DNA of 35,967 bases, taken from IMG/VR virus record IMGVR_UViG_3300049483_000057, positions 1 to 35,967 of that record; one strand, written 5' to 3'. The notes below the pieces were generated by a model, which ran no database searches, had not been told where the DNA came from, and saw nothing but the letters and a program-made list of their open reading frames with translations. Shown one piece after another: positions 17,397-24,602 of the stretch (within the stretch, counting starts at the first letter, position 1; each line of letters starts with the position of its first letter). Both the position numbers and the translations under genes were made by a program. This DNA comes from a virus.

Positions 17397-17635
17397 GTCG
17401 ACGCCCTCCAGTTCCCAGCCAATACCGGAGATTCCCGACCAATCCCTGCGATTCCCGCACGCTGCGCAGCGGCGGCGATCAGACTGGCTTCATGGACGCG
17501 CCGGAGCACATCACGCTGGACCACCATCTCGACGTACTCGCCGATGTCGACCTGCGCGCACTCGGCAAGTACGGTCAGGGCCTGGTGAAGATCGGGCGCA
17601 AGCTTGAAGCGCACGTCCTTGCGTTCAATGGACAT
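17393..17635 (-). CDS. Ribbon-helix-helix-like protein (Arc/CII-position)
   Basis: An 80-residue protein starting MSIERKDVRFKLAPDLHQAL, where the strand RFKLAPDL and the following helices (TVLAECAQVDIGEYVEMVVQ) fit the ribbon-helix-helix DNA-binding fold. It takes the position of CII-type regulators between cro and the replication genes. The C-terminal tail is Ala/Gly-rich. It may regulate early transcription; target sites are not known. Confidence 0.65.
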   Translation of the reverse strand: MSIERKDVRFKLAPDLHQALTVLAECAQVDIGEYVEMVVQRDVLRRVHEASLIAAAAQRAGIAGIGRESPVLAGNWRAST

Positions 17636-17707
17636 TCAGGCCTCAGAAGCGTGGTCGAACGGATTGCCTTCGCTGCCGGGGCCGTGGCACCTGCTGACGT
17701 CCGGCAT
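17636..17707 (-). CDS. Possible 23-residue peptide between cro and the RHH gene
   Basis: A short ATG frame, MPDVSRCHGPGSEGNPFDHA plus three residues, fits exactly between the cro stop (three bases away) and the next start (its stop touches the following ATG). The tight packing argues for translation, but the peptide is very short and no clear ribosome site precedes it. It may equally be just a leader that couples translation. Confidence 0.35.
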   Translation of the reverse strand: MPDVSRCHGPGSEGNPFDHASEA

Positions 17708-17710
17708 GTC

Positions 17711-17959
17711 CTAGGCGGCCTTCTCTTCGGCCGCCGTATCGCGCAGCACGCCCCATGCCACATCGGGTCGAAGGTCTTCGCACCGAACCGCTCCGTGCGT
17801 TACACGCTCAATCGCTGGGCAGTGCTCAGCCGGAACTCGGTTCAGTCGCCACTGATGGACGACCGCATGGCTCTTCAAGCCAAGAGCGGAGGCCAACTTC
17901 GTGATACCACCGGCTGACTCGATGGCCCGCTCGATGGCGGTGGCGTTGGTGTTGTCCAT
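17711..17959 (-). CDS. cro: Cro-like repressor (YdaS family)
   Basis: An 82-residue YdaS/Cro-type DNA-binding protein: AIERAIESAGGITKLASALG followed by LKSHAVVHQWRLNRVPAEHC, a typical helix-turn-helix that pairs with a divergent CI-type repressor. I place the start at the second ATG (17959) because a consensus -10 element, TATAAT at 17972-17967, overlaps the first ATG (17968), so the first cannot lie within the transcript. It heads the minus-strand replication-packaging operon. Confidence 0.85.
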   Translation of the reverse strand: MDNTNATAIERAIESAGGITKLASALGLKSHAVVHQWRLNRVPAEHCPAIERVTHGAVRCEDLRPDVAWGVLRDTAAEEKAA

Positions 17960-17966
17960 ACCCTGC

Positions 17967-17996
17967 ATTATAGATAGTTTATCTATCCGAGCAAGT
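17967..17996 (-). promoter_or_regulatory. Predicted cro promoter, near-leaderless
   Basis: On the minus strand, TTGCTC (around -35) lies 16 bases before a perfect TATAAT at 17972-17967. A transcript would begin 6-8 bases downstream, at about 17961-17959, which is the start codon of cro itself, predicting a leaderless or nearly leaderless mRNA. The -35 match is only partial. Confidence 0.55.
17970..17986. promoter_or_regulatory. Repressor operator palindrome
   Basis: A perfect 7+7 inverted repeat, ATAGATA-GTT-TATCTAT, lies between the divergent cro and repressor genes and overlaps the predicted cro promoter, so occupancy would block cro. A further TATCTA half-site occurs at 18002-18007, nearer the repressor start. 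This is the expected arrangement of CI/Cro operators; the binding proteins are inferred. Confidence 0.75.
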
Positions 17997-18029
17997 GGGT
18001 CTATCTACCCTGACGCATACGCTCGCGAC

Positions 18030-18653
18030 GTGAGCATCCACCGACTGATCCGGGACCGGCGCCTGGCGCTTCGCATGTCTGAGGAAGCGCTGGCATCGGC
18101 GGTCGGCGTCTCACGGTCGGCCGTGCAGCAATGGGAGCGTGAGGGCGAACGCGGCACGACGCCGCGCCCGTCGAAGCGCGCCAAGATCGCCGAGGTGCTT
18201 GGCGTAAGCGTTGAGCAGCTGGCCCGCGCCGAATCGTCTCCGCTGTCCGCAGGAAAGTGCCCACCGGCCTACGATGTCTCCCGCGATTCGGGGGTGCCTC
18301 ACGACATGAGACACCTCCCGTTCGACACTCCTCCCACATTTACATGGGAGTCGGTCGTGTCATCCAGGGAACTACCGCCGCAGTTCTGTCTCGCGGTGCC
18401 AGACGATGCACTCGCGCCGCGCACACCGCGCGGGACAGTGCTGATCTTCGAGACCGCGGCCAAGCCGCAGCCGGGAGACGGCGTGCCGGTCGAGGATCGC
18501 TACGGCGGCCGGCACGTCCGGCGATATTTGCCTGGAGTCGGCGGCAACTGGACGGCCGGCGTCCACAATGACGCGTACCCCGAGCTGCAGGCAGAGCGCG
18601 ACGGGTTGGAGATCCTGGCAGCGGCCAGCGGCCGCATGAGTGGAGCGGTATGA
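18030..18653 (+). CDS. CI-like repressor with inactive-looking S24 domain
   Basis: A 207-residue repressor starting at GTG (SIHRLIRDRRLALRMSEEAL). The helix-turn-helix lies at residues 16-38 and a LexA/CI-type C-terminal domain at about 115-200. In the motif where S24 peptidases have the catalytic serine, this protein reads PDDALAP with Ala127, and the Lys position (RHVRRYL) holds Arg. It therefore keeps the dimerisation fold but probably cannot cut itself. It is divergent to cro across the operator and its stop overlaps the next gene, so that gene is likely expressed in the lysogen. Confidence 0.85.
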   Translation: MSIHRLIRDRRLALRMSEEALASAVGVSRSAVQQWEREGERGTTPRPSKRAKIAEVLGVSVEQLARAESSPLSAGKCPPAYDVSRDSGVPHDMRHLPFDTPPTFTWESVVSSRELPPQFCLAVPDDALAPRTPRGTVLIFETAAKPQPGDGVPVEDRYGGRHVRRYLPGVGGNWTAGVHNDAYPELQAERDGLEILAAASGRMSGAV

Positions 18654-19069
18654 CCACAATCAAGATCACCCTGCACGCCCTGGCGATTGCCTGCCTGGCA
18701 TTTGCGCCTGCAGCTGGCGCACAGACCATGTTCAAGTGCAAGGCCGCCAACGGAACGACCTCGTTCCAGCAGGCTCCGTGCGACGGCACCCGCAGCGGCG
18801 AGATCACCGTCGAGCCCGGCAACGTCGTCGAAGGCACGCCTGACGGCGACCGCAAGACGCGCATTCACGCCTCGCGCAGCCTAGACATGAGGATCGCGGA
18901 CGAGAAGCGCGCCGCGAACGAGGCCGCGCGCCCGCCGAACTGGCAGCCATGCTACAGCGAGCAGCAGATGCAGAACGCCGAGACATCGGCCGCCAGCGTG
19001 ACGGCAAGCCCGAAGATTCGGGCCGAACTCGCCGCTAAGGCGCGCAGCATGCGCAACTGCTACCGCTGA
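18650..19069 (+). CDS. Secreted DUF4124-like protein, probable lysogenic accessory gene
   Basis: A 139-residue protein with a classic signal peptide (residues about 1-24: MTTIKITLHALAIACLAFAP then AAGA) followed by a DUF4124-like segment, MFKCKAANGTTSFQQAPCDG, and a charged helical C-terminal part with further Cys (QPCYSEQQM, NCYR). DUF4124 proteins are periplasmic and frequent in Xanthomonadaceae and relatives. The ATG overlaps the repressor stop, so it is probably made from the resident prophage, as expected of a 'moron'. A periplasmic or envelope effect on the host is inferred; no target is known. Confidence 0.75.
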   Translation: MTTIKITLHALAIACLAFAPAAGAQTMFKCKAANGTTSFQQAPCDGTRSGEITVEPGNVVEGTPDGDRKTRIHASRSLDMRIADEKRAANEAARPPNWQPCYSEQQMQNAETSAASVTASPKIRAELAAKARSMRNCYR

Positions 19070-19085
19070 CTGCCAGGAGCCACCT

Positions 19086-19457
19086 GTGCGCATGTTCTTC
19101 GCCGGCTTTGCTACCGCTGCCGTGATTGCTGCCGCGCTCTGGTTCGCGTTCGTCCGCACCCCAGGGGCAACCCCCCAGCAGGCCGCCGAACCACCTCACC
19201 GCGCTCTGGTCCGTTCGCATTTGCGTGATCCGGGGTCGGCTGATTTCGGCCCTGAACGGAAGTCCACGCGTCATGTCAACGTCTGGTGCGGGTCGGTCAA
19301 CTCGCGCAACGGATTTGGCGGGATGACTGGGCAGACACGGTACGTCGCCATTGTGGCCGCCGGCGAAGTCACTTTCGACGAGCCTCCAGGCCGTGCAGAG
19401 CCGAACAGTGACCTGGCGGCGCGATTCAATGGGCGTTGGCACCTCTACTGCGAATAG
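19086..19457 (+). CDS. Small membrane-anchored protein, accessory gene
   Basis: A 123-residue protein with one N-terminal membrane segment (FFAGFATAAVIAAALWFAFV) and a periplasmic part containing ALVRSHLRDPGSADFGPERK and a late VNVWCGSVNSRNGFGGMTGQ, a pattern seen in small envelope proteins of Gammaproteobacteria. It starts at GTG 19086 or ATG 19092. It follows the DUF4124-like gene in the repressor operon and is followed by a rho-independent terminator, so the two form a lysogeny-expressed accessory pair. Function unknown. Confidence 0.7.
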   Translation: MRMFFAGFATAAVIAAALWFAFVRTPGATPQQAAEPPHRALVRSHLRDPGSADFGPERKSTRHVNVWCGSVNSRNGFGGMTGQTRYVAIVAAGEVTFDEPPGRAEPNSDLAARFNGRWHLYCE

Positions 19458-19478
19458 AGAACTCTCCCCTTTCCGATC

Positions 19479-19503
19479 AACCCGCCAGGCGCGGGCTTTT
19501 TTA
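19479..19503 (+). terminator. Rho-independent terminator of the repressor operon
   Basis: The stem CCCGC-CAGGC-GCGGG (19481-19495) is followed by CTTTTTT. It lies just after the membrane-protein gene and before the early-operon promoter region, ending the lysogeny transcript. Confidence 0.85.
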
Positions 19504-19536
19504 CGTCTGCGCGGAACTACGTAACGCATTAGGTGA

Positions 19537-19580
19537 TTGATCGATGGATAGTTTCCCTTGCTTTGATAGGAAAACTATCG
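19537..19580 (+). promoter_or_regulatory. Probable early-operon promoter/operator with GATAG half-sites
   Basis: An interrupted inverted repeat, GATAGTTTCC (19547-19556) and GGAAAACTATC (19569-19579), lies directly before the first early gene. The GATAGTTT half matches the half-site in the cro/repressor palindrome (17973-17980). This suggests control of the YqaJ-RecT operon by the same repressor. A TTGATC at 19537 could be part of a -35 element; no strong -10 was found. Confidence 0.5.
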
Positions 19581-19584
19581 CAAA

Positions 19585-19935
19585 ATGGGACATCGCAACA
19601 CGAAGACCACGATGGCAACCCAGAACACCACCACTGACCACAGAGGCATCTCCGACCTGGTGCTTATGCCCTGGCCCATCCCAGCATTCGACGTGATCCG
19701 GGGCCAGCAGGCAACAAGTCGGGCGACCGTCTATCGCGCGCGCTGCGGCATGCGCCCGGCCTTCCATTCCATGGCCGATGCCATGGAATACGAGAGGGGA
19801 TTCCGCGCCTACCCGGACTCGCGCGACATCGCGATCGACACGCCGGCCTGGACCGGCTACTTCGACGCGGAACGCAGTCAGCAGCTGCGCGACGAGGCGC
19901 GCGCCGATCAGGCCTTCGAGGAGCATACGCAATGA
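19585..19935 (+). CDS. Hypothetical early protein
   Basis: A 116-residue protein, first gene of the plus-strand early operon. It is polar, with SMADAMEYERGFRAYPDSRD near the middle and an acidic helical end (ERSQQLRDEARADQAFEEHT). An internal ATG at 19612 (MATQNTTTDH) is an alternative start. The stop overlaps the next gene (ATGA). No family recognised. Confidence 0.6.
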   Translation: MGHRNTKTTMATQNTTTDHRGISDLVLMPWPIPAFDVIRGQQATSRATVYRARCGMRPAFHSMADAMEYERGFRAYPDSRDIAIDTPAWTGYFDAERSQQLRDEARADQAFEEHTQ

Positions 19936-20114
19936 TCCTCCGCCTCATCACCAAGGCCCAGATCGCATGGCTGCGCTGGACTCTCCGCTGCAATGACGTG
20001 TGGATGTGGGAGTGCTGGGCGGCCGGCATCGCCGAAACCGAAAGCATGCGCGAGTGGGCCCGCCAAGCCGACGCCACGCAGGCCCGCATCGACCGACTGG
20101 AGGATGGACTATGA
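19932..20114 (+). CDS. Small hypothetical early protein (60 aa)
   Basis: A 60-residue, Trp-rich helical protein (MILRLITKAQIAWLRWTLRC, then MWMWECW-like residues) with a charged C-terminal helix (ATQARIDRLEDGL). The N-terminal half could associate with a membrane. ATGA overlaps join it to both neighbours. Unknown function. Confidence 0.6.
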   Translation: MILRLITKAQIAWLRWTLRCNDVWMWECWAAGIAETESMREWARQADATQARIDRLEDGL

Positions 20115-20434
20115 GCAAGTGGCCCCACACCGGAATCGACGCCGGAGGCGCTGTCACCGAGGCAGATCTGGACCTGCGCCAGCGCCTGCTCCAGCAGTGG
20201 GAGCGCGACCAGGCTGCGCTGCGATTGCGCCTGCAGCCGCGCCAGCCGGCATGCATCGTCGACTGCGCATTCTGCAGCGGCGGATCCGACTGCGCGCAGT
20301 ACCTGCGCGATCAGCGCGTGCGCAGCGCCGAAACCGAACGCGACTGCAGCACGCCGACCTGGCGCCTGCTTGGCCGCCTGATCTTCATGGCAAGCGCGAT
20401 CTTCGTGATTGCGGTCGCCTTCGCAACCTTCTGA
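20111..20434 (+). CDS. Hypothetical protein with C-terminal membrane helix
   Basis: A 107-residue protein; start set by the ATGA overlap. The N-terminal half is charged and helical (DLRQRLLQQWERDQAALRLR), a Cys-rich patch follows (CIVDCAFCSGGSDCAQYL), and a C-terminal membrane helix ends it (LLGRLIFMASAIFVIAVAFA). The Cys cluster could bind a metal. A good ribosome site for the exonuclease gene overlaps its end. No family recognised. Confidence 0.6.
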   Translation: MSKWPHTGIDAGGAVTEADLDLRQRLLQQWERDQAALRLRLQPRQPACIVDCAFCSGGSDCAQYLRDQRVRSAETERDCSTPTWRLLGRLIFMASAIFVIAVAFATF

Positions 20435-20444
20435 GGAGAGATTC

Positions 20445-21422
20445 ATGAACGCACCCATCGCAGTAACTGCGCCCGATCGCAGCACGTTCCTGGGCGGCTC
20501 CGATGCCGCCGCAGTCATGGGCGTCAGCCCGTGGTCGACGCCGGTCGAACTCTGGCAGAAGAAGACCGGACGAGCGAAATCCGAGGCGCCGGACGTAGCC
20601 GCCTCCAAACGTTACGAGCGCGGGCACAAGCTGGAGCCCTTCATCCGTGACATGGTTATCGACAAGCTGGTGTCGATGGGCCTAGCGGTCGAACTGGCGG
20701 CCTGCAATGCACGCTACATCGACCCCGACTACTCGTTCATGTCGTGCGAGATCGACTTCGAGCTTCGCCTGACGGGCACGGTGGCGATCGGCGACTCCAT
20801 CGTCGTCTTCGAAAACGAACACATCAACGCCGACGCCAAGAGCGTGACAGGGTTCGCACGCAAGAAGTGGGGCGTCGAGGACACCGAGGACGTGCCGATC
20901 GAGTACGCGGCGCAGTTCATGTTCGGCTTGATGGTCACTGGCCGGCGCTACTGCCTCGTGGCGGCCCTGCGCTCCTTCGACGACGTTGACGTGTACTGGA
21001 CCGTGCGCGACGACGAGACGATCCAGGCCATGCGCCCGAAGCTCGCAAGTTTCTGGATCGATCACATTCTCGCGGACGTGCCGCCCGACCCGCTGCTGTT
21101 CGCCGACATCAAAGCCCTGTTCCCATCGGACAACGGCCTGTCGAAGCCGGCGACGCAAGAGATCGCTGACCGCGTGCAGCGCCTGCGCGATGTCAAGGCG
21201 CAGATCAAGAGCCTGGAGGAGGCCGAGAAGGCACTGCAGTTCGACATTGCCGAATTCATCAGCCCGTTCGCTGCCCTGACCTATCAGGGCAAGGAGATCG
21301 CCACATGGAAGGGTCAAAGCACGTCCCGACTCGACCAGAAGGCGCTCGCAGAAGCAATGCCCGAGATTGCCAAGCAGTTCACCACCACCAGCACGATCCG
21401 CGTGCTTCGCCTCAAGAAGTAA
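20445..21422 (+). CDS. YqaJ/lambda-exonuclease-type viral recombinase
   Basis: A 325-residue nuclease. Start at ATG 20445 with ribosome site GAGGAGAG. Motifs: GGSDAAAVMGVSPWSTPVEL at the N-terminus, GHKLEPFI with Glu64, SCEIDFE with Asp104, NADAKSV (Asp130 and Lys132, a D-x-K variant of the usual E-x-K) and EYAAQFMFGLMVTGRRYC. It degrades one strand of double-stranded DNA ends to make the single strand used by RecT, its direct downstream partner. A helical C-terminal extension (QRLRDVKAQIKSLEEAEKAL) is common in this subgroup. Confidence 0.92.
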   Translation: MNAPIAVTAPDRSTFLGGSDAAAVMGVSPWSTPVELWQKKTGRAKSEAPDVAASKRYERGHKLEPFIRDMVIDKLVSMGLAVELAACNARYIDPDYSFMSCEIDFELRLTGTVAIGDSIVVFENEHINADAKSVTGFARKKWGVEDTEDVPIEYAAQFMFGLMVTGRRYCLVAALRSFDDVDVYWTVRDDETIQAMRPKLASFWIDHILADVPPDPLLFADIKALFPSDNGLSKPATQEIADRVQRLRDVKAQIKSLEEAEKALQFDIAEFISPFAALTYQGKEIATWKGQSTSRLDQKALAEAMPEIAKQFTTTSTIRVLRLKK

Positions 21423-21431
21423 GGAACCCCC

Positions 21432-22484
21432 ATGAGTTCAGCCGCCCTCAAATCCATCGCGACCGGCCAGGTCGCCACCAAGGACAAGGAGCCCAAGAGC
21501 ATCGCTCAACTGCTGGCCTCGTCCAACGTGCAGATGCAGATCAAGGCCGCCCTGCCCCGCCACATGACGCCCGAGCGCATGGCACGCATTGCGACCACGG
21601 AAATGCGAAAGGTGCCCAAACTGGCGCAGTGCGATCCGATGTCGTTTCTCGGCGCTGTCATCCAGTGCGCGCAGCTGGGCCTGGAACCCGGCAACGCGCT
21701 GGGCCACGCCTACATCCTGCCGTTCGACAAGCGCGAGAAGGTCGGCAACCAGTGGCGCACCGTGCGCACCGAAGCGCAGGTCATCATCGGCTACCGCGGC
21801 ATGATCGACCTGGCCCGCCGCAGCGGCCAGATCGTGAGCATCGACGCCCGCGCCGTCTACGATGGAGACAAGTTTGACTGCCGCCTCGGCCTGGACGCGA
21901 CAATCGACCACGTACCCGACTGGCAGAACCCGAACCGCGCCGACTCCTCGAAGCTGCGCTTCGTATACGCCGTCGCCAAGCTGAAGGACGGCGGCGTTCA
22001 GTTCGACGTGATGAGCCGCGCCGAGGTTGACGCGATCCGTATGCGCTCGAAGTCGGGCAATGACGGCCCGTGGGTCACGGACTTCGCGGCCATGGCGCTG
22101 AAGACCGTCGTGCGGCGCCTGTTTAAGTTTCTGCCGGTGTCCATCGAGATCCAGCAGGCGGTGAGCCTGGACGAGCAGGCCGACGCCGGCATCAGCCAGC
22201 AGAACAACGCCGTGATCGACGGCGAGTTCCATGTCGTCGACGACGATCCGGCCGACTCTGCGGCCACGCCCTCCAACGTCAACCCGATGACCGGCGAGAT
22301 CTCCTTCGATCCGGCGATCTTCCGCCAGCGCATCAACGACTGCGCGGCCGTCGATGTCCTCGGCATGCTGGCCGATGACGTGCAGGCCATGCCTGACGGT
22401 GAGGTCAAGGCCTCGCTGATGGCCGACATCAAGCGGCGCGACGCCGAGCTCGCGAAGCCCGCCAACACCCAGGAGAAGAAGTAA
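21432..22484 (+). CDS. recT: RecT single-strand annealing protein
   Basis: A 350-residue RecT family protein: IAQLLASSNVQMQIKAALPR, AIQCAQLGLEPG-type core (here VIQCAQLGLEPGNALGHAYI), LPFDKREKVGNQWRTVRTEA, VIIGYRGMIDLARRSGQIVS and FAAMALKTVVRRLFKFLPVS are all family landmarks. It pairs complementary single strands in phage recombination, working with the upstream YqaJ exonuclease. The C-terminal 100 residues are acidic and variable, as usual. Nine bases separate the genes. Confidence 0.96.
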   Translation: MSSAALKSIATGQVATKDKEPKSIAQLLASSNVQMQIKAALPRHMTPERMARIATTEMRKVPKLAQCDPMSFLGAVIQCAQLGLEPGNALGHAYILPFDKREKVGNQWRTVRTEAQVIIGYRGMIDLARRSGQIVSIDARAVYDGDKFDCRLGLDATIDHVPDWQNPNRADSSKLRFVYAVAKLKDGGVQFDVMSRAEVDAIRMRSKSGNDGPWVTDFAAMALKTVVRRLFKFLPVSIEIQQAVSLDEQADAGISQQNNAVIDGEFHVVDDDPADSAATPSNVNPMTGEISFDPAIFRQRINDCAAVDVLGMLADDVQAMPDGEVKASLMADIKRRDAELAKPANTQEKK

Positions 22485-22726
22485 TGGATGCAGCCACCCG
22501 GATCTACGTCATCGCGCCCAAGGGCATCAGCGACATAAAGCCGCGCCTCGTGCGCGCCGTCAACGCGGCCCGCGCGCTGCACCACGTCGCCGATGAATTC
22601 GGCTTCGAGGTGGCGTCACAGGACGACCTCGTGCGCCTGGTCGCGGCCGGCACCCGCGTCGAAGTCGCGGGCACAAAGGCTGCGCCCGCGCCCGAGCCCG
22701 AGCCCCAGGCGGCCCTCCCAATCTGA
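22484..22726 (+). CDS. Small hypothetical early protein with Pro/Glu-rich tail
   Basis: An 80-residue protein starting at an ATG that overlaps the RecT stop (TAATG). It has an IYVIAPKGISDIKPRLVRAV beta-alpha opening, a short helical middle and a low-complexity tail (PAPEPEPQAALP). Possibly an accessory protein of the recombination pair; no family recognised. A 110-base gap follows in which I see no gene. Confidence 0.65.
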   Translation: MDAATRIYVIAPKGISDIKPRLVRAVNAARALHHVADEFGFEVASQDDLVRLVAAGTRVEVAGTKAAPAPEPEPQAALPI

Positions 22727-22836
22727 CCGATCAACCCGGGGCGACCGTGCCGGCAATCTCTCTCTCCTCCCTGCACCAGCCGGCGCCCGAAAGGGCCGCC
22801 CCGTACCTTTTCAGCACTACCACTAAGGACCATGCA

Positions 22837-23088
22837 ATGAACGCACCGACTCCGTGCCAGGCGATCCCCTTCGTTCGCATGAGCACGCTCACATGGATTG
22901 CGACGGACCGGACGATGCCAGACGCGGACACCACGGTGCTGATGTGGGTCGTTTACCCCGACGGCAGCGCGGAGTGGGCGTCGGGCTGGTGGGACGGCAT
23001 AGCATGGCTCGATGCCAGCACCGGCGGCGAGCTGGCCGGCGCTGTGACGCATTGGTGCGAGCCGGACGGCCCGTATGTCGATTGCTGA
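22837..23088 (+). CDS. DUF551 domain protein
   Basis: An 83-residue protein. The pattern WIATDRTMPDADTTVLMWVV, then SGWWDGIAWLDASTG and AGAVTHWCEPDGP, is that of the DUF551 family, small phage proteins of unknown function found in early operons. The start at 22837 is preceded by AAGGA; a longer upstream frame would lack this. Its end overlaps a possible upstream start of the next gene. Confidence 0.8.
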   Translation: MNAPTPCQAIPFVRMSTLTWIATDRTMPDADTTVLMWVVYPDGSAEWASGWWDGIAWLDASTGGELAGAVTHWCEPDGPYVDC

Positions 23089-23110
23089 CCTCGACGACAT
23101 TGGAATCACC

Positions 23111-23659
23111 ATGCAAGACGTAATGCTAGACCTGGAAACCATGGGCAACGGCCCGCGATCCGCCATCGTGGCCATCGGAGCGGTGCGGTTCGACATCGCG
23201 CGAAACCATATCGGAGACCGCTTTTACGCGGCCGTCGACCTTGCGTCCTCGGTCGCCATGGGCGGCGAAATGGACCCCAGCACCGTGCTCTGGTGGATGC
23301 GGCAAAGCGATTCCGCGCGGTCGGCATTCGAGCGGCCGGGCGCGCTGTTGTCCGCGGCGTTGATGCAATTCACCGCGTGGCTACACGACTGCGGGTCTCC
23401 GAATGACGTGCGCGTCTGGGGCAACGGGGCGGCGTTTGATAACGTGATTCTGGCCAGCGCATACCGCTGCGGCAACATGCCGCTGCCGTGGAGGTATTGG
23501 AACGACCGGTGCTATCGCACGATCAGGGCGCAGCACCCCGGCGTGAAACTCGAGCGTGTTGGCGTTCACCACAACGCCGCCGACGACGCGGAGAGCCAGG
23601 CCCGACACCTGCTGGCGATGCTCAATGGATCCACCGTGCTGGCCAGGCTGGAAGATTGA
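23111..23659 (+). CDS. 3'-5' exonuclease, exodeoxyribonuclease VIII/Rv2179c-like (DEDD)
   Basis: A 182-residue nuclease: MQDVMLDLETMGNGPRSAIV has the first DxE motif, FAAVDLA-type and WWMRQSDSARSAF regions follow, VWGNGAAFDNVILASAYRCG holds the second Asp, and HHNAADDAESQARHLL the third (DEDDh type). Such proteins remove nucleotides from 3' ends. I prefer the ATG at 23111 because relatives begin close to the DxE motif; an ATG at 23075 would add 12 residues and overlap the DUF551 gene. It may process DNA ends for recombination. Confidence 0.85.
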   Translation: MQDVMLDLETMGNGPRSAIVAIGAVRFDIARNHIGDRFYAAVDLASSVAMGGEMDPSTVLWWMRQSDSARSAFERPGALLSAALMQFTAWLHDCGSPNDVRVWGNGAAFDNVILASAYRCGNMPLPWRYWNDRCYRTIRAQHPGVKLERVGVHHNAADDAESQARHLLAMLNGSTVLARLED

Positions 23660-23661
23660 CG

Positions 23662-23964
23662 ATGAGTACAAAACATGTCAACACGGATCCGGTGCAGCAT
23701 GGCATTGAGCCGCTAAGACTGTTTGCAGTGGCACATGTCAGAGACCACGAAACAACGCGCCCTGCTATCTATTTTCGTCGAGACGATGCCGAACGCCACG
23801 CCGCCGACTTTGTTGATGGCGTGCTGCGCATTGTTGAACTTTGCGATGTTGACGCAGAGCGCGAGCGCTGGCAGCGGCCCGCCTTCCTTTGGCCCGCCGC
23901 AATGCCCGACGCGGTGGCGCGATGGGTGTCTGCCAACGTGTCTCAAGTTGTGCCGCGTGACTAG
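23662..23964 (+). CDS. Hypothetical protein at left edge of the cassette array
   Basis: A 100-residue protein (MSTKHVNTDPVQHGIEPLRL) beginning two bases after the exonuclease stop, so it belongs to the phage early operon. It contains a compact alpha/beta region (PAIYFRRDDAERHAADFVDG, then LCDVDAERERWQRPAFLW). Eighteen bases after its stop the first attC site starts. It is either the last phage gene before the array or cargo of a cassette whose left site has been lost. Function unknown. Confidence 0.65.
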   Translation: MSTKHVNTDPVQHGIEPLRLFAVAHVRDHETTRPAIYFRRDDAERHAADFVDGVLRIVELCDVDAERERWQRPAFLWPAAMPDAVARWVSANVSQVVPRD

Positions 23965-23981
23965 ATGCGGCGCGTTGAGTG

Positions 23982-24081
23982 GCCTAACGTTCGAGCTAAC
24001 CGGGGGACCACGGCGTGACCAAGCATGCAAACGAGACAAGGCCGGATGCCGTGGGCACTCCGGTTGAGCGATGGGTTGGGC
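23982..24081 (+). repeat. attC site A (integron recombination site)
   Basis: Inverse core R'' GCCTAAC (23982-23988), L''-type GAGCTAACCGG, L'-type CCGGTTGAGCG and core R' GTTGGGC (24075-24081) give the four-box attC layout; the arms can fold into a stem with the usual unpaired base. The site is about 100 bases, with a long loop carrying GGGGGA and a GTG at 24015 that opens the frame of the next gene. The crossover would be between G and TT of the R' box. Confidence 0.85.
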
Positions 24082-24602
24082 GTCTCGTGCCGGAGCGCGC
24101 GAACCGTGGCGCGGCGACCTTGCGCGTGGTGCCATGCAGTTTGCGGGATGCGCAGCGGTTCGTGGCAAGCCTGCACAGGCACCACAAAGACCAGCCGCTG
24201 CCGGGCCACAAACTGAGCCTGGCCGTGGAGGCAAAGACGCGACTGCTGGATGGGCCTGAGTGGGTGCGCGTTGGTGTGGCAATGATCGGCAACCCGAGCG
24301 CGCCGGCCTTGCAGAAGGACCGGCTGTTGGTGGAGATACGCCGTGTGTGCACCGATGGCACTCCGAACGCCTGCAGCATGCTCTACGGCGCCGCGCGCCG
24401 AGCACTGCGGGCAATGGGGTACGAAACGATCATCACGTACACGCTGCCCGAGGAAGGCGGCGCCAGTTTGCGGGCAGCGGGTTTCATTCTCGACAAGGCC
24501 GACGCGGGCGGATGTAGCGCGGATTGGCACAATCGGAGAGGGCGCCGCGCCTTGCCGGTTGGTGACGACCTGATCGGCGGCAAGTGGAGGTGGCTGGGAT
24601 GA
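24015..24602 (+). CDS. XF1762-family (GNAT-like) phage protein, cassette 1
   Basis: A 195-residue protein. From about residue 35 on it follows the XF1762 family: LRDAQRFVASLHRHHKDQPL, VGVAMIGNPSAPALQKDRLL, VEIRRVCTDGTPNACSMLYG, AARRALRAMGYETIITYTLP and EEGGASLRAAGF. This resembles the acyl-transferase (GNAT) fold, as in Mom-type DNA-modification proteins, but substrate and partner are unknown. The first 22 residues are encoded by attC A; GTG 24087, just after the attC core, is an alternative start. Overlaps the next gene by ATGA. Confidence 0.8.
   Translation: MTKHANETRPDAVGTPVERWVGRLVPERANRGAATLRVVPCSLRDAQRFVASLHRHHKDQPLPGHKLSLAVEAKTRLLDGPEWVRVGVAMIGNPSAPALQKDRLLVEIRRVCTDGTPNACSMLYGAARRALRAMGYETIITYTLPEEGGASLRAAGFILDKADAGGCSADWHNRRGRRALPVGDDLIGGKWRWLG

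Noticed and set aside
17960-17968. First ATG of cro (17968) as the true start
   Set aside because: It lies within the consensus -10 element of the predicted promoter, so it would not be transcribed.
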